Shown: positions 1 through 8,202 of the stretch, piece after piece
Numbering within the stretch: position 1 is the stretch's first letter
How the letters are laid out: each line of letters begins with the position of its first letter
From: an uncultured Methylobacillus sp.
GTDB lineage: Bacteria; Pseudomonadota; Gammaproteobacteria; Burkholderiales; Methylophilaceae
Reading direction: 5' to 3'
Length of the DNA: 24,192 bases
NCBI GenBank assembly: GCA_946478865.1
Contig: CAMLDO010000032.1
Location: 1 to 24,192 of the forward strand
Notes under the pieces: generated by a model
What the model was told of the DNA's origin: nothing
The model's input: the letters and a program-made list of their open reading frames with translations, nothing else
Database searches by the model: none
Program-made: the position numbers and the translations under genes

Positions 1-39
1 GACTTTGGCGCCAGCCTGGCCGGGGAATGCGTAGATCAT
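1..39 (-). CDS. NAD-dependent aldehyde dehydrogenase, N-terminal fragment (cut by window edge)
   Basis: Only the first 13 codons lie in the window; the gene reads leftward from an ATG at 39-37 and gives MIYAFPGQAGAKV. A strong Shine-Dalgarno (GAGGAG) stands a few bases upstream, at about 45-50. The MIYA-PG--GA-V opening is typical of proteobacterial acetaldehyde/aldehyde dehydrogenases of the ExaC/AcoD/AldB group, which oxidise aldehydes to acids with NAD in the cytoplasm. The context fits: a sigma-54 promoter with upstream palindromes precedes it and an AcoR-like activator is encoded nearby, the usual partner of such genes. The identity rests on 13 residues plus context, so another protein with a similar start cannot be excluded. 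Confidence 0.65.
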   Translation of the reverse strand, partial: MIYAFPGQAGAKV

Positions 40-106
40 GGGTTCTCCTCAAAAAAGTTGTGCTTGCAGGTGCCGTCGCCCTGTGCCGGCGATCCCGTAA
101 CGGTTA

Positions 107-120
107 GCAGCATCCGTGCC
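107..120 (-). promoter_or_regulatory. sigma-54 (-24/-12) promoter of the aldehyde dehydrogenase gene
   Basis: On the minus strand the sequence reads CCGGCACGGATGCTGC, giving GG-N10-GC with exact -24/-12 spacing and a close match to TGGCAC-N5-TTGC. Transcription would start near 96, leaving a leader of about 55 bases before the ATG at 39. Two palindromic activator sites lie upstream at 197-235. No transcript data were used. Confidence 0.6.
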
Positions 121-138
121 GGAATTGGCTATTTTGTG

Positions 139-151
139 CAAGCTGTTGAAT
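139..151 (-). promoter_or_regulatory. possible IHF site between sigma-54 promoter and enhancer sites
   Basis: The minus strand reads ATTCAACAGCTTG, matching 12 of 13 positions of WATCARNNNNTTR. It sits between the -24 element (119-120) and the palindromes (from 197), where IHF bends DNA at many sigma-54 promoters. The flanking stretch 145-172 is AT-rich. The consensus is short and a chance match is possible. Confidence 0.35.
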
Positions 152-196
152 GAAATTATCTTTTTTGTTGATCGGGGTTGGTGAAGCTGAAGCGCC

Positions 197-211
197 GTCT
201 CAAGTTGAGAC
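197..211. promoter_or_regulatory. activator-binding palindrome (UAS 1) upstream of the aldehyde dehydrogenase gene
   Basis: GTCTCAAGTTGAGAC is a perfect inverted repeat with 7-bp arms around one central base. It shares both arms exactly with the site at 2436-2450 next to the AcoR-like activator gene. Its centre (204) lies about 84 bp upstream of the -24 element at 119-120, a usual enhancer distance for sigma-54 activators. That the activator at 2488-4425 binds here is an inference from the shared motif. Confidence 0.65.
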
Positions 212-220
212 AGAGCTTGC

Positions 221-235
221 GTCTCAATGCGAGAC
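221..235. promoter_or_regulatory. second, imperfect activator-binding palindrome (UAS 2)
   Basis: GTCTCAATGCGAGAC keeps the outer GTCTC/GAGAC arms of the site at 197-211 but has two mismatches near the centre. The two centres are 24 bp apart. Tandem strong and weak sites are common at promoters activated by oligomerising sigma-54 enhancer-binding proteins. It lies just downstream of the chemoreceptor stop codon at 266-268. Confidence 0.5.
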
Positions 236-265
236 TTGGAAAAGATTCTGTCCGTCATGGCGAGG

Positions 266-2290
266 TCAATCATGGGAGGCGGTCAGCTCTTGCAGCGCAT
301 CCGCGACTTCGCGCGTATGCCCGGCGGTTTCTGCGGTCTGCGTGCTGTAGCTCTCGATATCCTCCAGCACGCCCGTGAGGCCGGATACCTCGACCGATTG
401 GCGTTCGATCATCTGGGCGACCACGACGATTTCCTTCGCCAGCGCCGAAATGTCGGTGCCGATCTCGTCCGCGCTGCTGCGCGATTTCTCGGCGAGACGG
501 CGTACCTCGTCCGCGACTACCGCGAAGCCGCGGCCCATTTCACCGGCACGTGCGGCCTCGATAGCCGCATTGAGCGCGAGCAGATTGGTCTGATCGGAAA
601 TCTGCTGGATCACTTCGACCACACCCTGGATGCGCTGGCTGGCTTGCGCGAGGTTGTGCGCGCTGCCTGCGACTTCGCTGGCCTGCTCGGACAGGTTGAG
701 TACGGTGTCGCTTGCCCGATGAATCGCTCCTTGTTGCTCGGCAAGCTTGTTCGTCAGCGTGTTGACGGAGCCGTAGAGATCGGTCGAGCAATTTTTGACG
801 TGCTGCGCGGTAATCTCGCGTTCGGTCTGCGCCTGCTGCATGATCTCGCCCAACCCGTTGAGGTCGCGCACGACAGAAATCAGCTGGGCATCGACGTTGT
901 CCGGGTTCACGCGGCTCGCGAAGTCGCCTATCTGATAGTCGGAAATCTGCTGCATTATCACCCGCGACACGCCTGCCAGCTTGGCATGGCTGCGCCGCAG
1001 GAAGAAGGCCTTGAACTCGCCATAGTGCGCGACGAAGTTGTCCACGTAGTCATCGCGGAACGGCTGGCCTGGGTCCACGCGGAAGAAGAACACTGCCGTG
1101 AGCGTCTGGTTGAGGTTGAGGCCGAGAATTTCGCCGAAGGTGGAAAAACCCGCGAGCTGCCTGGTCTGGAACACGCCATCCAGGCCGCCCAATTCGCGGC
1201 CGTTGTAGAGCCGGCGCAGGATGCAGTCGTTGAGCATGCCGGCAATGGGCGCCCCCGGCTTGTCAACCATGAAGTCGCGAAAGTCGCGCTCGGTGGTGCT
1301 CACGAAAGGCGTGCGCTTGACCAGATGCAGCTCTTCGCCGGAACCGATATCGCAGTAGAAATCCACACGGTCGTTGGCGAAATCAAGTTTGGCAACGGAG
1401 CGCACGAACAACTCGTCGCGCACCTTGATCGCGAAGGAATAGCTGTCCAGTTTGCCTTCCAGTTGCTCGGGCGTGCACGAAAGCGTGTCGCACAGCGCCT
1501 CCAGCAACGAGACGACATGGCCATGCGCGTCGATCACCTGGCGTACCTGGCGGCGTTCGACCGAAGCGCTGAATACCTGGTAGCTCGCACCCGCCGGCTC
1601 GAAATTCTGGCTCTTGAAGACGCCGAAGCGGATGCCCGGCGCCATTTTCATGAAGACGATCACCGCATGATTGATGAGCTTGCGCTTGCCGTCGTGCAGC
1701 CAGGTGCCGCTGAAATCCAGCTTGCCGCCCGCCGACGCGCCGACGAACAGGCAAGGGAAGCGGCCGGTGTCGTACAAGGCTTCCATGAAGAAGGATTCCG
1801 AGTTGGAAAGTCCGTCGAACAGGATGTAGGCGAAGGTATCGTGGTAATCGATTTCCATCTTGGTGCCGGCTGCGCGGATGTTCTGCCGCAGGCGTTCCAG
1901 ACGGTCTTCGTAATCCAGCTTGGGCGTGCCGGCGCGCAAATCCTCGCTCGCGAGGGGGATGGTGACGATTTCTGCCTCGCCGATCAGGGCGCGGTCGAAT
2001 AGTTGCAGCACCACCCGGTCGCGCTGGTCGCCGCCTTCACAATAGAGGCGGTCTCCGCTGCCGCATAACTCCCCGGCTGTGCTGGTCAGCACCATCGGTA
2101 TTCCCGGCAAGCGGATGGAAATGATCGCGGCGATCTGGTCGAGATCGACGCCGGGCGCGACGTAGCCGGAGACGAACGACGGCTTGAAGCGCAGCTCGTT
2201 CAACTTCGCATCGAGATCATTGCGCGAGGTTTGCAGCGTATGCACGCCGGGTGCGGCAGTGGTGGAACGTGACAGCAAGGGCAGGCGCAT
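266..2290 (-). CDS. FIST-domain methyl-accepting chemotaxis protein (soluble chemoreceptor)
   Basis: A 674-residue protein with a FIST sensory module (FIST_N about residues 35-230, FIST_C about 245-410) followed by a methyl-accepting chemotaxis signalling domain (about 460-674). The receptor hairpin tip, which contacts CheA/CheW, is plain: [19 protein letters not shown] followed by [11 protein letters not shown], about residues 574-603. No membrane segment or signal peptide is visible, so it should be cytoplasmic. FIST domains are regarded as small-ligand sensors; one Pseudomonas FIST protein, NosP, is a haem-based NO sensor. The ligand here cannot be read from sequence. The start is supported by GAGGAG about 9 bases upstream. 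A sigma-54 promoter (2347-2360) and an activator site (2436-2450) precede it, and the aldehyde dehydrogenase gene follows on the same strand, suggesting taxis linked to alcohol or aldehyde oxidation. Confidence 0.9.
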   Translation of the reverse strand: MRLPLLSRSTTAAPGVHTLQTSRNDLDAKLNELRFKPSFVSGYVAPGVDLDQIAAIISIRLPGIPMVLTSTAGELCGSGDRLYCEGGDQRDRVVLQLFDRALIGEAEIVTIPLASEDLRAGTPKLDYEDRLERLRQNIRAAGTKMEIDYHDTFAYILFDGLSNSESFFMEALYDTGRFPCLFVGASAGGKLDFSGTWLHDGKRKLINHAVIVFMKMAPGIRFGVFKSQNFEPAGASYQVFSASVERRQVRQVIDAHGHVVSLLEALCDTLSCTPEQLEGKLDSYSFAIKVRDELFVRSVAKLDFANDRVDFYCDIGSGEELHLVKRTPFVSTTERDFRDFMVDKPGAPIAGMLNDCILRRLYNGRELGGLDGVFQTRQLAGFSTFGEILGLNLNQTLTAVFFFRVDPGQPFRDDYVDNFVAHYGEFKAFFLRRSHAKLAGVSRVIMQQISDYQIGDFASRVNPDNVDAQLISVVRDLNGLGEIMQQAQTEREITAQHVKNCSTDLYGSVNTLTNKLAEQQGAIHRASDTVLNLSEQASEVAGSAHNLAQASQRIQGVVEVIQQISDQTNLLALNAAIEAARAGEMGRGFAVVADEVRRLAEKSRSSADEIGTDISALAKEIVVVAQMIERQSVEVSGLTGVLEDIESYSTQTAETAGHTREVADALQELTASHD

Positions 2291-2346
2291 CTGTGGAATC
2301 TCCTCATGGTGGCGGCCCCTATGGATGGAACCTTAGACCAGTATTT

Positions 2347-2360
2347 GCAGGAGTTGTGCC
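2347..2360 (-). promoter_or_regulatory. sigma-54 (-24/-12) promoter of the FIST chemoreceptor gene
   Basis: The minus strand reads TTGGCACAACTCCTGCAA, with GG-N10-GC spacing and a near-consensus TGGCAC at -24. Transcription would start near 2336, about 45 bases before the ATG at 2290. A perfect activator palindrome is centred at 2443, about 84 bp upstream of the -24 element, the same distance as at the aldehyde dehydrogenase promoter. A 12-bp palindrome ATGCATATGCAT (2366-2377) lies just upstream of the -24 box. Confidence 0.7.
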
Positions 2361-2387
2361 AATGCATGCATATGCATGGATGTGACT

Positions 2388-2410
2388 GATTTGTAAAAGT
2401 TTTACAAATC
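2388..2410. promoter_or_regulatory. 23-bp perfect palindrome between the divergent chemoreceptor and activator genes (putative operator)
   Basis: The arms GATTTGTAAAA and TTTTACAAATC (11 bp each) are exact reverse complements around a single G at 2399. It lies between the sigma-54 promoter (2347-2360) and the activator site (2436-2450) and overlaps the possible -35 of the activator gene. There is no T-run after it and it is AT-rich, so an operator for a dimeric repressor or a DNA-bending site is likelier than a terminator. The protein that would bind is unknown. Confidence 0.5.
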
Positions 2411-2431
2411 AGCGGGAGCCTGGCGTATCAT
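2401..2431 (+). promoter_or_regulatory. possible sigma-70-type promoter of the activator gene
   Basis: TTTACA (2401-2406) and TATCAT (2426-2431) resemble -35 and -10 boxes, but the 19-bp spacing is longer than ideal. If real, transcription would start near 2438, inside the palindrome 2436-2450, which would let the activator repress its own gene. Weak evidence. Confidence 0.3.
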
Positions 2432-2435
2432 GCAA

Positions 2436-2450
2436 GTCTCAATTTGAGAC
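2436..2450. promoter_or_regulatory. activator-binding palindrome (UAS 3) in the divergent promoter region
   Basis: GTCTCAATTTGAGAC is a perfect inverted repeat with the same 7-bp arms as the site at 197-211 and a different central base. It lies 37 bp before the activator ATG at 2488 and about 84 bp upstream of the chemoreceptor -24 box. One site could therefore serve as enhancer for the leftward gene and as an autoregulatory operator for the rightward one. Confidence 0.65.
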
Positions 2451-2487
2451 AGCATGCTGTTGCCAAACGATACACGGCCGATCCGAT

Positions 2488-4425
<1,938 letters not shown>

Positions 4426-4462
4426 CGGCCCACGGGCTCCCACGCGTCCTTCCACTCAACGA

Positions 4463-4478
4463 GCCGGAATCATCCGGC
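4463..4478 (+). other. small hairpin between the activator and phospholipase genes
   Basis: GCCGGA-ATCA-TCCGGC forms a perfect 6-bp stem with a 4-base loop 37 bases after the activator stop. No T-run follows, so it is at best a weak or Rho-assisted terminator. The next gene has its own strong ribosome-binding site. Confidence 0.3.
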
Positions 4479-4511
4479 CATTGCGCCTTCGCGCGCCGAG
4501 GAGACGAAGGG

Positions 4512-5936
4512 ATGCTACCGATCGATAATACGAACAAGTCATGGCTGGGCATCTGGCTGGCGCGCCTGTGCCTTCTGTTGTTCTTCCAATCCAGCGTGGT
4601 GGGGTGTGCGACGATTCCCGATGTGAATCCCATCATCAATGACGCGAAAGCGGCCGATTCGAAGCCCCGCGTCGTCACTGCAAAAGGGCCGCTGAGCACG
4701 CAACAGACTCAAGCCTTGCTCAAGCGTCTCGGACTCACCGCCCAGAATAGCGACTTGCTGAAGCGCCACCTCGCGGTGGAGCAGGAGATTGCCGAAAGTC
4801 CACTGGTAGCCGGCAATTCCACCCGGCTGCTTCAGGACGGGCCGCAGACGTTCGGCGCGATCTTCGATGCGATCCGCAAGGCGAAACACCATATCAACAT
4901 GGAGTACTACATCCTGGAAGATGTGGAGCATGAAGGGCAGAAACTGGTCGATCTGCTCATTGCCAAGCGGCGCGAGGGTGTCCAGGTCAATATCATCTAT
5001 GACAGTTTCGGCTCGTTCACGCTCAAGACCGACATGTTCGACCGGCTGCGCAAGGCCGGCGCCAAGGTGCTGGAATTCAATCCGGTCAACCCGCTGGAGG
5101 CCAAGGTGGGCAAGTCGCCCAACGACCGCGACCACCGCAAGATTTTCATCACGGACGGCCAGCTTGCCATCATCGGCGGCGTCAACCTGAGCGTTACCTA
5201 CCAGAGCTCGCCGGGCAAACCGGAGGCCGACCCCAACCAGAAAGTCGAACACTGGCGAGACACCGACATGGAGTTGCGCGGCCCGATCGTGGCCGAGCTG
5301 CAAAAGCTGTTTTTCGACCAGTGGTACAAGCACAAGGGCGAAAAGATCGACGACGCGGGATATTTCCCCAAGCTGGAGCCCAAGGGCAATGAAGTAGTGC
5401 GGGTGATCGCCAGCACGCCGGACAACGGCAATACGCGCTACTACACCACCTTGCTATCCGCGATCCGCAGCGCGGAAAAATCGATCTGGATCACCAACAG
5501 CTATTTCGTTCCGACCGACGACCTCAAGCAGGACCTCATCGATGCAGCCAAGCGCGGAGTCGACGTGCGCCTGCTGGTCCCTAACAAGACCGACGTAAAG
5601 CCTGCCCTGATGATCCAGCGTTCGCATTACAAGGACTTGCTCAAGGCTGGGATCAAGATCTACGAGAATCCGAATGTCGTGCTGCATGCCAAATCATTGG
5701 TCATCGATGGCGTGTGGTCGGTCATCGGTTCGTCCAACCTGGATTACCGCAGTGTGCTGTATAACGACGAGGTGGATATGGTAATCTTGGGGCCGGCGAC
5801 GGGAGGCGAGATGCAGAAGATGTTCGAGGAAGATGCGCACGAGTCGCACCAGATTACCCTGGAAGAGTGGAAAGATCGTCCCTGGCTACAGCGCTTCAAC
5901 GAAATCTTCTTCCGGATTTTCCAGAACGCGCTTTAG
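4512..5936 (+). CDS. Phospholipase D-family lipoprotein, cardiolipin synthase-like
   Basis: A 474-residue protein with two phospholipase D catalytic motifs: H208-x-K210-x4-D215 (DHRKIFITD) and H392-x-K394-x4-D399 (HAKSLVIDG, followed by IGSSNLDYRS). Paired HKD motifs form one active site in phosphatidyltransferases such as cardiolipin synthase, which joins phosphatidyl groups at the membrane. The N-terminus is hydrophobic (about 11-31) and ends in VVGC, a plausible lipobox with Cys32 as lipidated residue, so the enzyme is probably anchored facing the periplasm, unlike classic ClsA with two N-terminal membrane helices. The ATG is preceded by GAGGAG 8 bases upstream. It converges with the next gene, the stop codons overlapping at 5933-5936. 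Another PLD-type phosphodiesterase activity cannot be ruled out. Confidence 0.85.
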   Translation: MLPIDNTNKSWLGIWLARLCLLLFFQSSVVGCATIPDVNPIINDAKAADSKPRVVTAKGPLSTQQTQALLKRLGLTAQNSDLLKRHLAVEQEIAESPLVAGNSTRLLQDGPQTFGAIFDAIRKAKHHINMEYYILEDVEHEGQKLVDLLIAKRREGVQVNIIYDSFGSFTLKTDMFDRLRKAGAKVLEFNPVNPLEAKVGKSPNDRDHRKIFITDGQLAIIGGVNLSVTYQSSPGKPEADPNQKVEHWRDTDMELRGPIVAELQKLFFDQWYKHKGEKIDDAGYFPKLEPKGNEVVRVIASTPDNGNTRYYTTLLSAIRSAEKSIWITNSYFVPTDDLKQDLIDAAKRGVDVRLLVPNKTDVKPALMIQRSHYKDLLKAGIKIYENPNVVLHAKSLVIDGVWSVIGSSNLDYRSVLYNDEVDMVILGPATGGEMQKMFEEDAHESHQITLEEWKDRPWLQRFNEIFFRIFQNAL

Positions 5937-6865
5937 CTGCGGGCCTTTCCCAGCTGGCGCTGGCGTTCGTGCCGCTTCATGTCGAGATAAACGTCGCGAT
6001 CGACCTCATGCAACTGCGGCGCGTACTGATCGAGCATGTCGATGCAATCGTTCAGCCTCTTCTCGAACTGTTGCTCGCGCGGCAGAGGGACGGCGTTTAG
6101 GAAGGAATCGATCGCCACGTAATAGCGCATTGCATTGCGTTCCACCACGCCGCGCACGCCCTTGATGTATTCTGGCTTGCCATCCGAGCCGGTACCGGTC
6201 TGTGTAAATCCGATCTTGTTGCGCCCGGCTGTCGAGAGATAGCCCTTCATGGCCAGTTTGGCCGCCATGCCGAAGCCGTAGGTATAGGTCAGGTGGATAA
6301 AGGTACGCTCCCTGTCTGCCGGGATCGCCTCCATGATGATGCGGTAATCGCGGGTGTTGAACGGTCCTTCCGGAGCGCTGAGGCTGATCGCGAAATAGTC
6401 CTTTTCCGAAGCAAGCACGCGGTAGCGAAACTCCACCAGGTGCGTATCCTCCAGCGGCTGTTCCATCTTGCGCCCGATATTGAGCAGCAGCGTACTGCCC
6501 TTGGCATCCTGCCCGGCGCGGCAATACTTGATATTGAGGTGCAGCATCAAAACGTCGCACCAGTTGGTCGGTTTGCCCGCCGGGTCGTTCAGGGCGCCGT
6601 TGACCAACGTGAACGGTTGAGTGACGAGCGCGTAGATGTCGCCCTGCAGCTTGTCCGGCATTTCCTTCGATTCCAGATAGAGTGGGCGGCGATAGATGTT
6701 TCGTTCCAGCTTGGGCAGCAGGCGCTCATAGCTGGCGCGCAGCGTGGCGGCAGACGGAGTGCCGCCTGTGACTGCCAGGACGATGTCGCCATGCAGCAGA
6801 AAAGCGATCAGCCAGGTGAAGAGCAGGGCGCATGCCCCGCCCGATTGCCGGATGGACTCAGGCAT
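5933..6865 (-). CDS. Exported or membrane-anchored protein of unknown function
   Basis: A 310-residue protein whose family I do not recognise. A hydrophobic stretch near the N-terminus (about residues 11-33) could be a signal peptide or anchor; the rest is soluble-looking, with a Cys pair (C103, C115) that could form a periplasmic disulfide and a charged C-terminal tail. Its ATG overlaps the last 8 bases of the desaturase gene, so the two are probably translationally coupled and functionally linked, perhaps in membrane-lipid metabolism. That link is inferred only from gene arrangement. It ends tail to tail with the phospholipase D-family gene, overlapping by 4 bases. Confidence 0.7.
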   Translation of the reverse strand: MPESIRQSGGACALLFTWLIAFLLHGDIVLAVTGGTPSAATLRASYERLLPKLERNIYRRPLYLESKEMPDKLQGDIYALVTQPFTLVNGALNDPAGKPTNWCDVLMLHLNIKYCRAGQDAKGSTLLLNIGRKMEQPLEDTHLVEFRYRVLASEKDYFAISLSAPEGPFNTRDYRIIMEAIPADRERTFIHLTYTYGFGMAAKLAMKGYLSTAGRNKIGFTQTGTGSDGKPEYIKGVRGVVERNAMRYYVAIDSFLNAVPLPREQQFEKRLNDCIDMLDQYAPQLHEVDRDVYLDMKRHERQRQLGKARS

Positions 6866-8012
6866 AGCGACGCAATTGCTGCGAAAACTCCCTCAGCGCG
6901 GCAATGCCGCTTTCCTCGGCACGTCTGCACCAGTCTTCCAGTTGCAGCACCAGTTGCTCACGCGAGGCATTGGATCGGGCGACCAGGGCCGAGAGCTCCG
7001 TGCGCATGGTGTACACCGTTTGCAGCACCTTGCTGGAAACGAGCGCCTCGCGCAACGCCGCAAACTCCTTCTCCGGCAAGGATGCTTCGTCGCGTTGCAG
7101 CCAGTGTCGCACGGTGGTCGCGAGCCCGGCCTGTTTCAGCTGTGCGACCTCTTGTGCGACCGTTTCCTTGAGCGAGCGGGTGAAACGTCCCATTACCGCA
7201 TAGCGATGCGTGAGGATCGCCTGCAATGTTTCCAGATCGCAACGCGCCTTGACGGTATCAAGGCGCAGTCTGGGGGCGATCCGGTGCACGCGGGCGAGGC
7301 GGAACATGCCAAGGAGACGGATGTACATCCAGCCGATGTCGAACTCCCACCACCGGCTGGAGAGCTTGGCCGAATGGCTGTAGGCATGATGATTGTTGTG
7401 CAGCTCCTCGCCGCCGATAAGCACGCCCCACGGCAGGATGTTTTTCGAGGCGTCGCCCGTGATGAAACTGCGATAGCCGAGGTAATGCCCCAGCCCGTTG
7501 ATGACGCCTGCGGCGAATAATGGAATCCAGATCATCTGGATAGCCCAGACCGTCACGCCTATCGGCCCGAACAGCAGTACGTCGATGATGAGCATCAGGG
7601 CGATGCCCAGCGTGGGATGGCGCGCATAGACATGGCGTTCGACCCAGTCGTCCGGCGTTCCTTTGCCGTAGCGGGCCAGCGTTTCCCGGTTGCGCGCCTC
7701 CTTCCGGTACAGCTCTGCGCCCTGGCGCAATACCGTCATGATGCCGAGCACTTGCGGGCTGTGCGGGTCCTCCACGGTTTCGCACCTGGCGTGATGCTTG
7801 CGGTGTATCGCCACCCATTCGCGCGTCACCATTCCGGTGGTCAGCCACAGCCAGAAGCGGAAAAAATGGCTGACGAGCGGGTGCAGCCCCAAGGCGCGGT
7901 GTGCCTGGTGTCGGTGCAGATAGATCGTGACGCAAGCGATAGTGATATGGGTCAGCGCGAGCGTGGCGAGGGCCACGCCCCACCAGGGCAGATCGAGGAG
8001 GGCAATGTCCAT
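6858..8012 (-). CDS. Membrane fatty acid (acyl) desaturase with C-terminal extension
   Basis: A 384-residue integral membrane desaturase. The three di-iron histidine boxes are all present: H33-RHQAH38, H70-RKHH74 and H205-NNHH209 (in GEELHNNHHAYSH), with the extra ligand in NGLGHYLGY (H176). These are the hallmarks of acyl-CoA/acyl-lipid delta-9-type desaturases, which introduce a cis double bond into saturated acyl chains using O2. Membrane segments are visible at about 10-31, 45-62 and 133-175. Residues after about 245 form a long hydrophilic, largely helical tail not needed for catalysis. AAGGAG stands 5 bases before the ATG. It heads a two-gene unit with the overlapping unknown gene; a promoter candidate lies at 8056-8084. 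Confidence 0.88.
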   Translation of the reverse strand: MDIALLDLPWWGVALATLALTHITIACVTIYLHRHQAHRALGLHPLVSHFFRFWLWLTTGMVTREWVAIHRKHHARCETVEDPHSPQVLGIMTVLRQGAELYRKEARNRETLARYGKGTPDDWVERHVYARHPTLGIALMLIIDVLLFGPIGVTVWAIQMIWIPLFAAGVINGLGHYLGYRSFITGDASKNILPWGVLIGGEELHNNHHAYSHSAKLSSRWWEFDIGWMYIRLLGMFRLARVHRIAPRLRLDTVKARCDLETLQAILTHRYAVMGRFTRSLKETVAQEVAQLKQAGLATTVRHWLQRDEASLPEKEFAALREALVSSKVLQTVYTMRTELSALVARSNASREQLVLQLEDWCRRAEESGIAALREFSQQLRRYA

Positions 8013-8055
8013 GACGGCTCCTTTTTGATCCCGGGAAGGCCGGTATCGATGGGTG

Positions 8056-8084
8056 ATTGTAAGGCTATGTCAGAGGGCGGTAAA
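8056..8084 (-). promoter_or_regulatory. candidate sigma-70 promoter of the desaturase gene
   Basis: On the minus strand, TTTACC (-35) and TACAAT (-10) are separated by exactly 17 bp. The start would be near 8048, about 35 bases before the desaturase ATG at 8012. The -10 matches 5 of 6 consensus bases. Confidence 0.45.
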
Positions 8085-8110
8085 ACTTGGTTAAAGTTGT
8101 TGATCCGAAA

Positions 8111-8139
8111 TTGATAACGGGAGTTCACTTTGATACATT
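8111..8139 (+). promoter_or_regulatory. candidate sigma-70 promoter of the TolC-MacAB operon
   Basis: TTGATA (8111-8116) and TACATT (8134-8139) are separated by 17 bp. A start near 8146 lies downstream of an in-frame ATG at 8143, which supports the later ATG at 8203 as the true start of the outer membrane protein. It is back to back with the desaturase promoter candidate. Confidence 0.5.
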
Positions 8140-8202
8140 CCGTTGCCGAATGATGCCGACGAAAGGGACATTTCCTCAGGCAATTTGTCTGAACTGGCTG
8201 AC

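Noticed and set aside
49..273. Small minus-strand frame (74 codons) in the gap before the aldehyde dehydrogenase
   Set aside because: It overlaps the sigma-54 promoter and enhancer palindromes and lacks a ribosome-binding site; the gap is better explained as regulatory DNA.
227..2002. Long plus-strand open frame (591 codons) opposite the chemoreceptor gene
   Set aside because: It is the antisense shadow of a clear FIST-MCP gene in GC-rich DNA; its translation shows no domain and is rich in Arg/Ala/Val typical of shadow frames.
8143..8202. Upstream in-frame ATG for the TolC-type protein
   Set aside because: It lies before the expected transcription start and would bury the signal peptide behind 20 polar residues.
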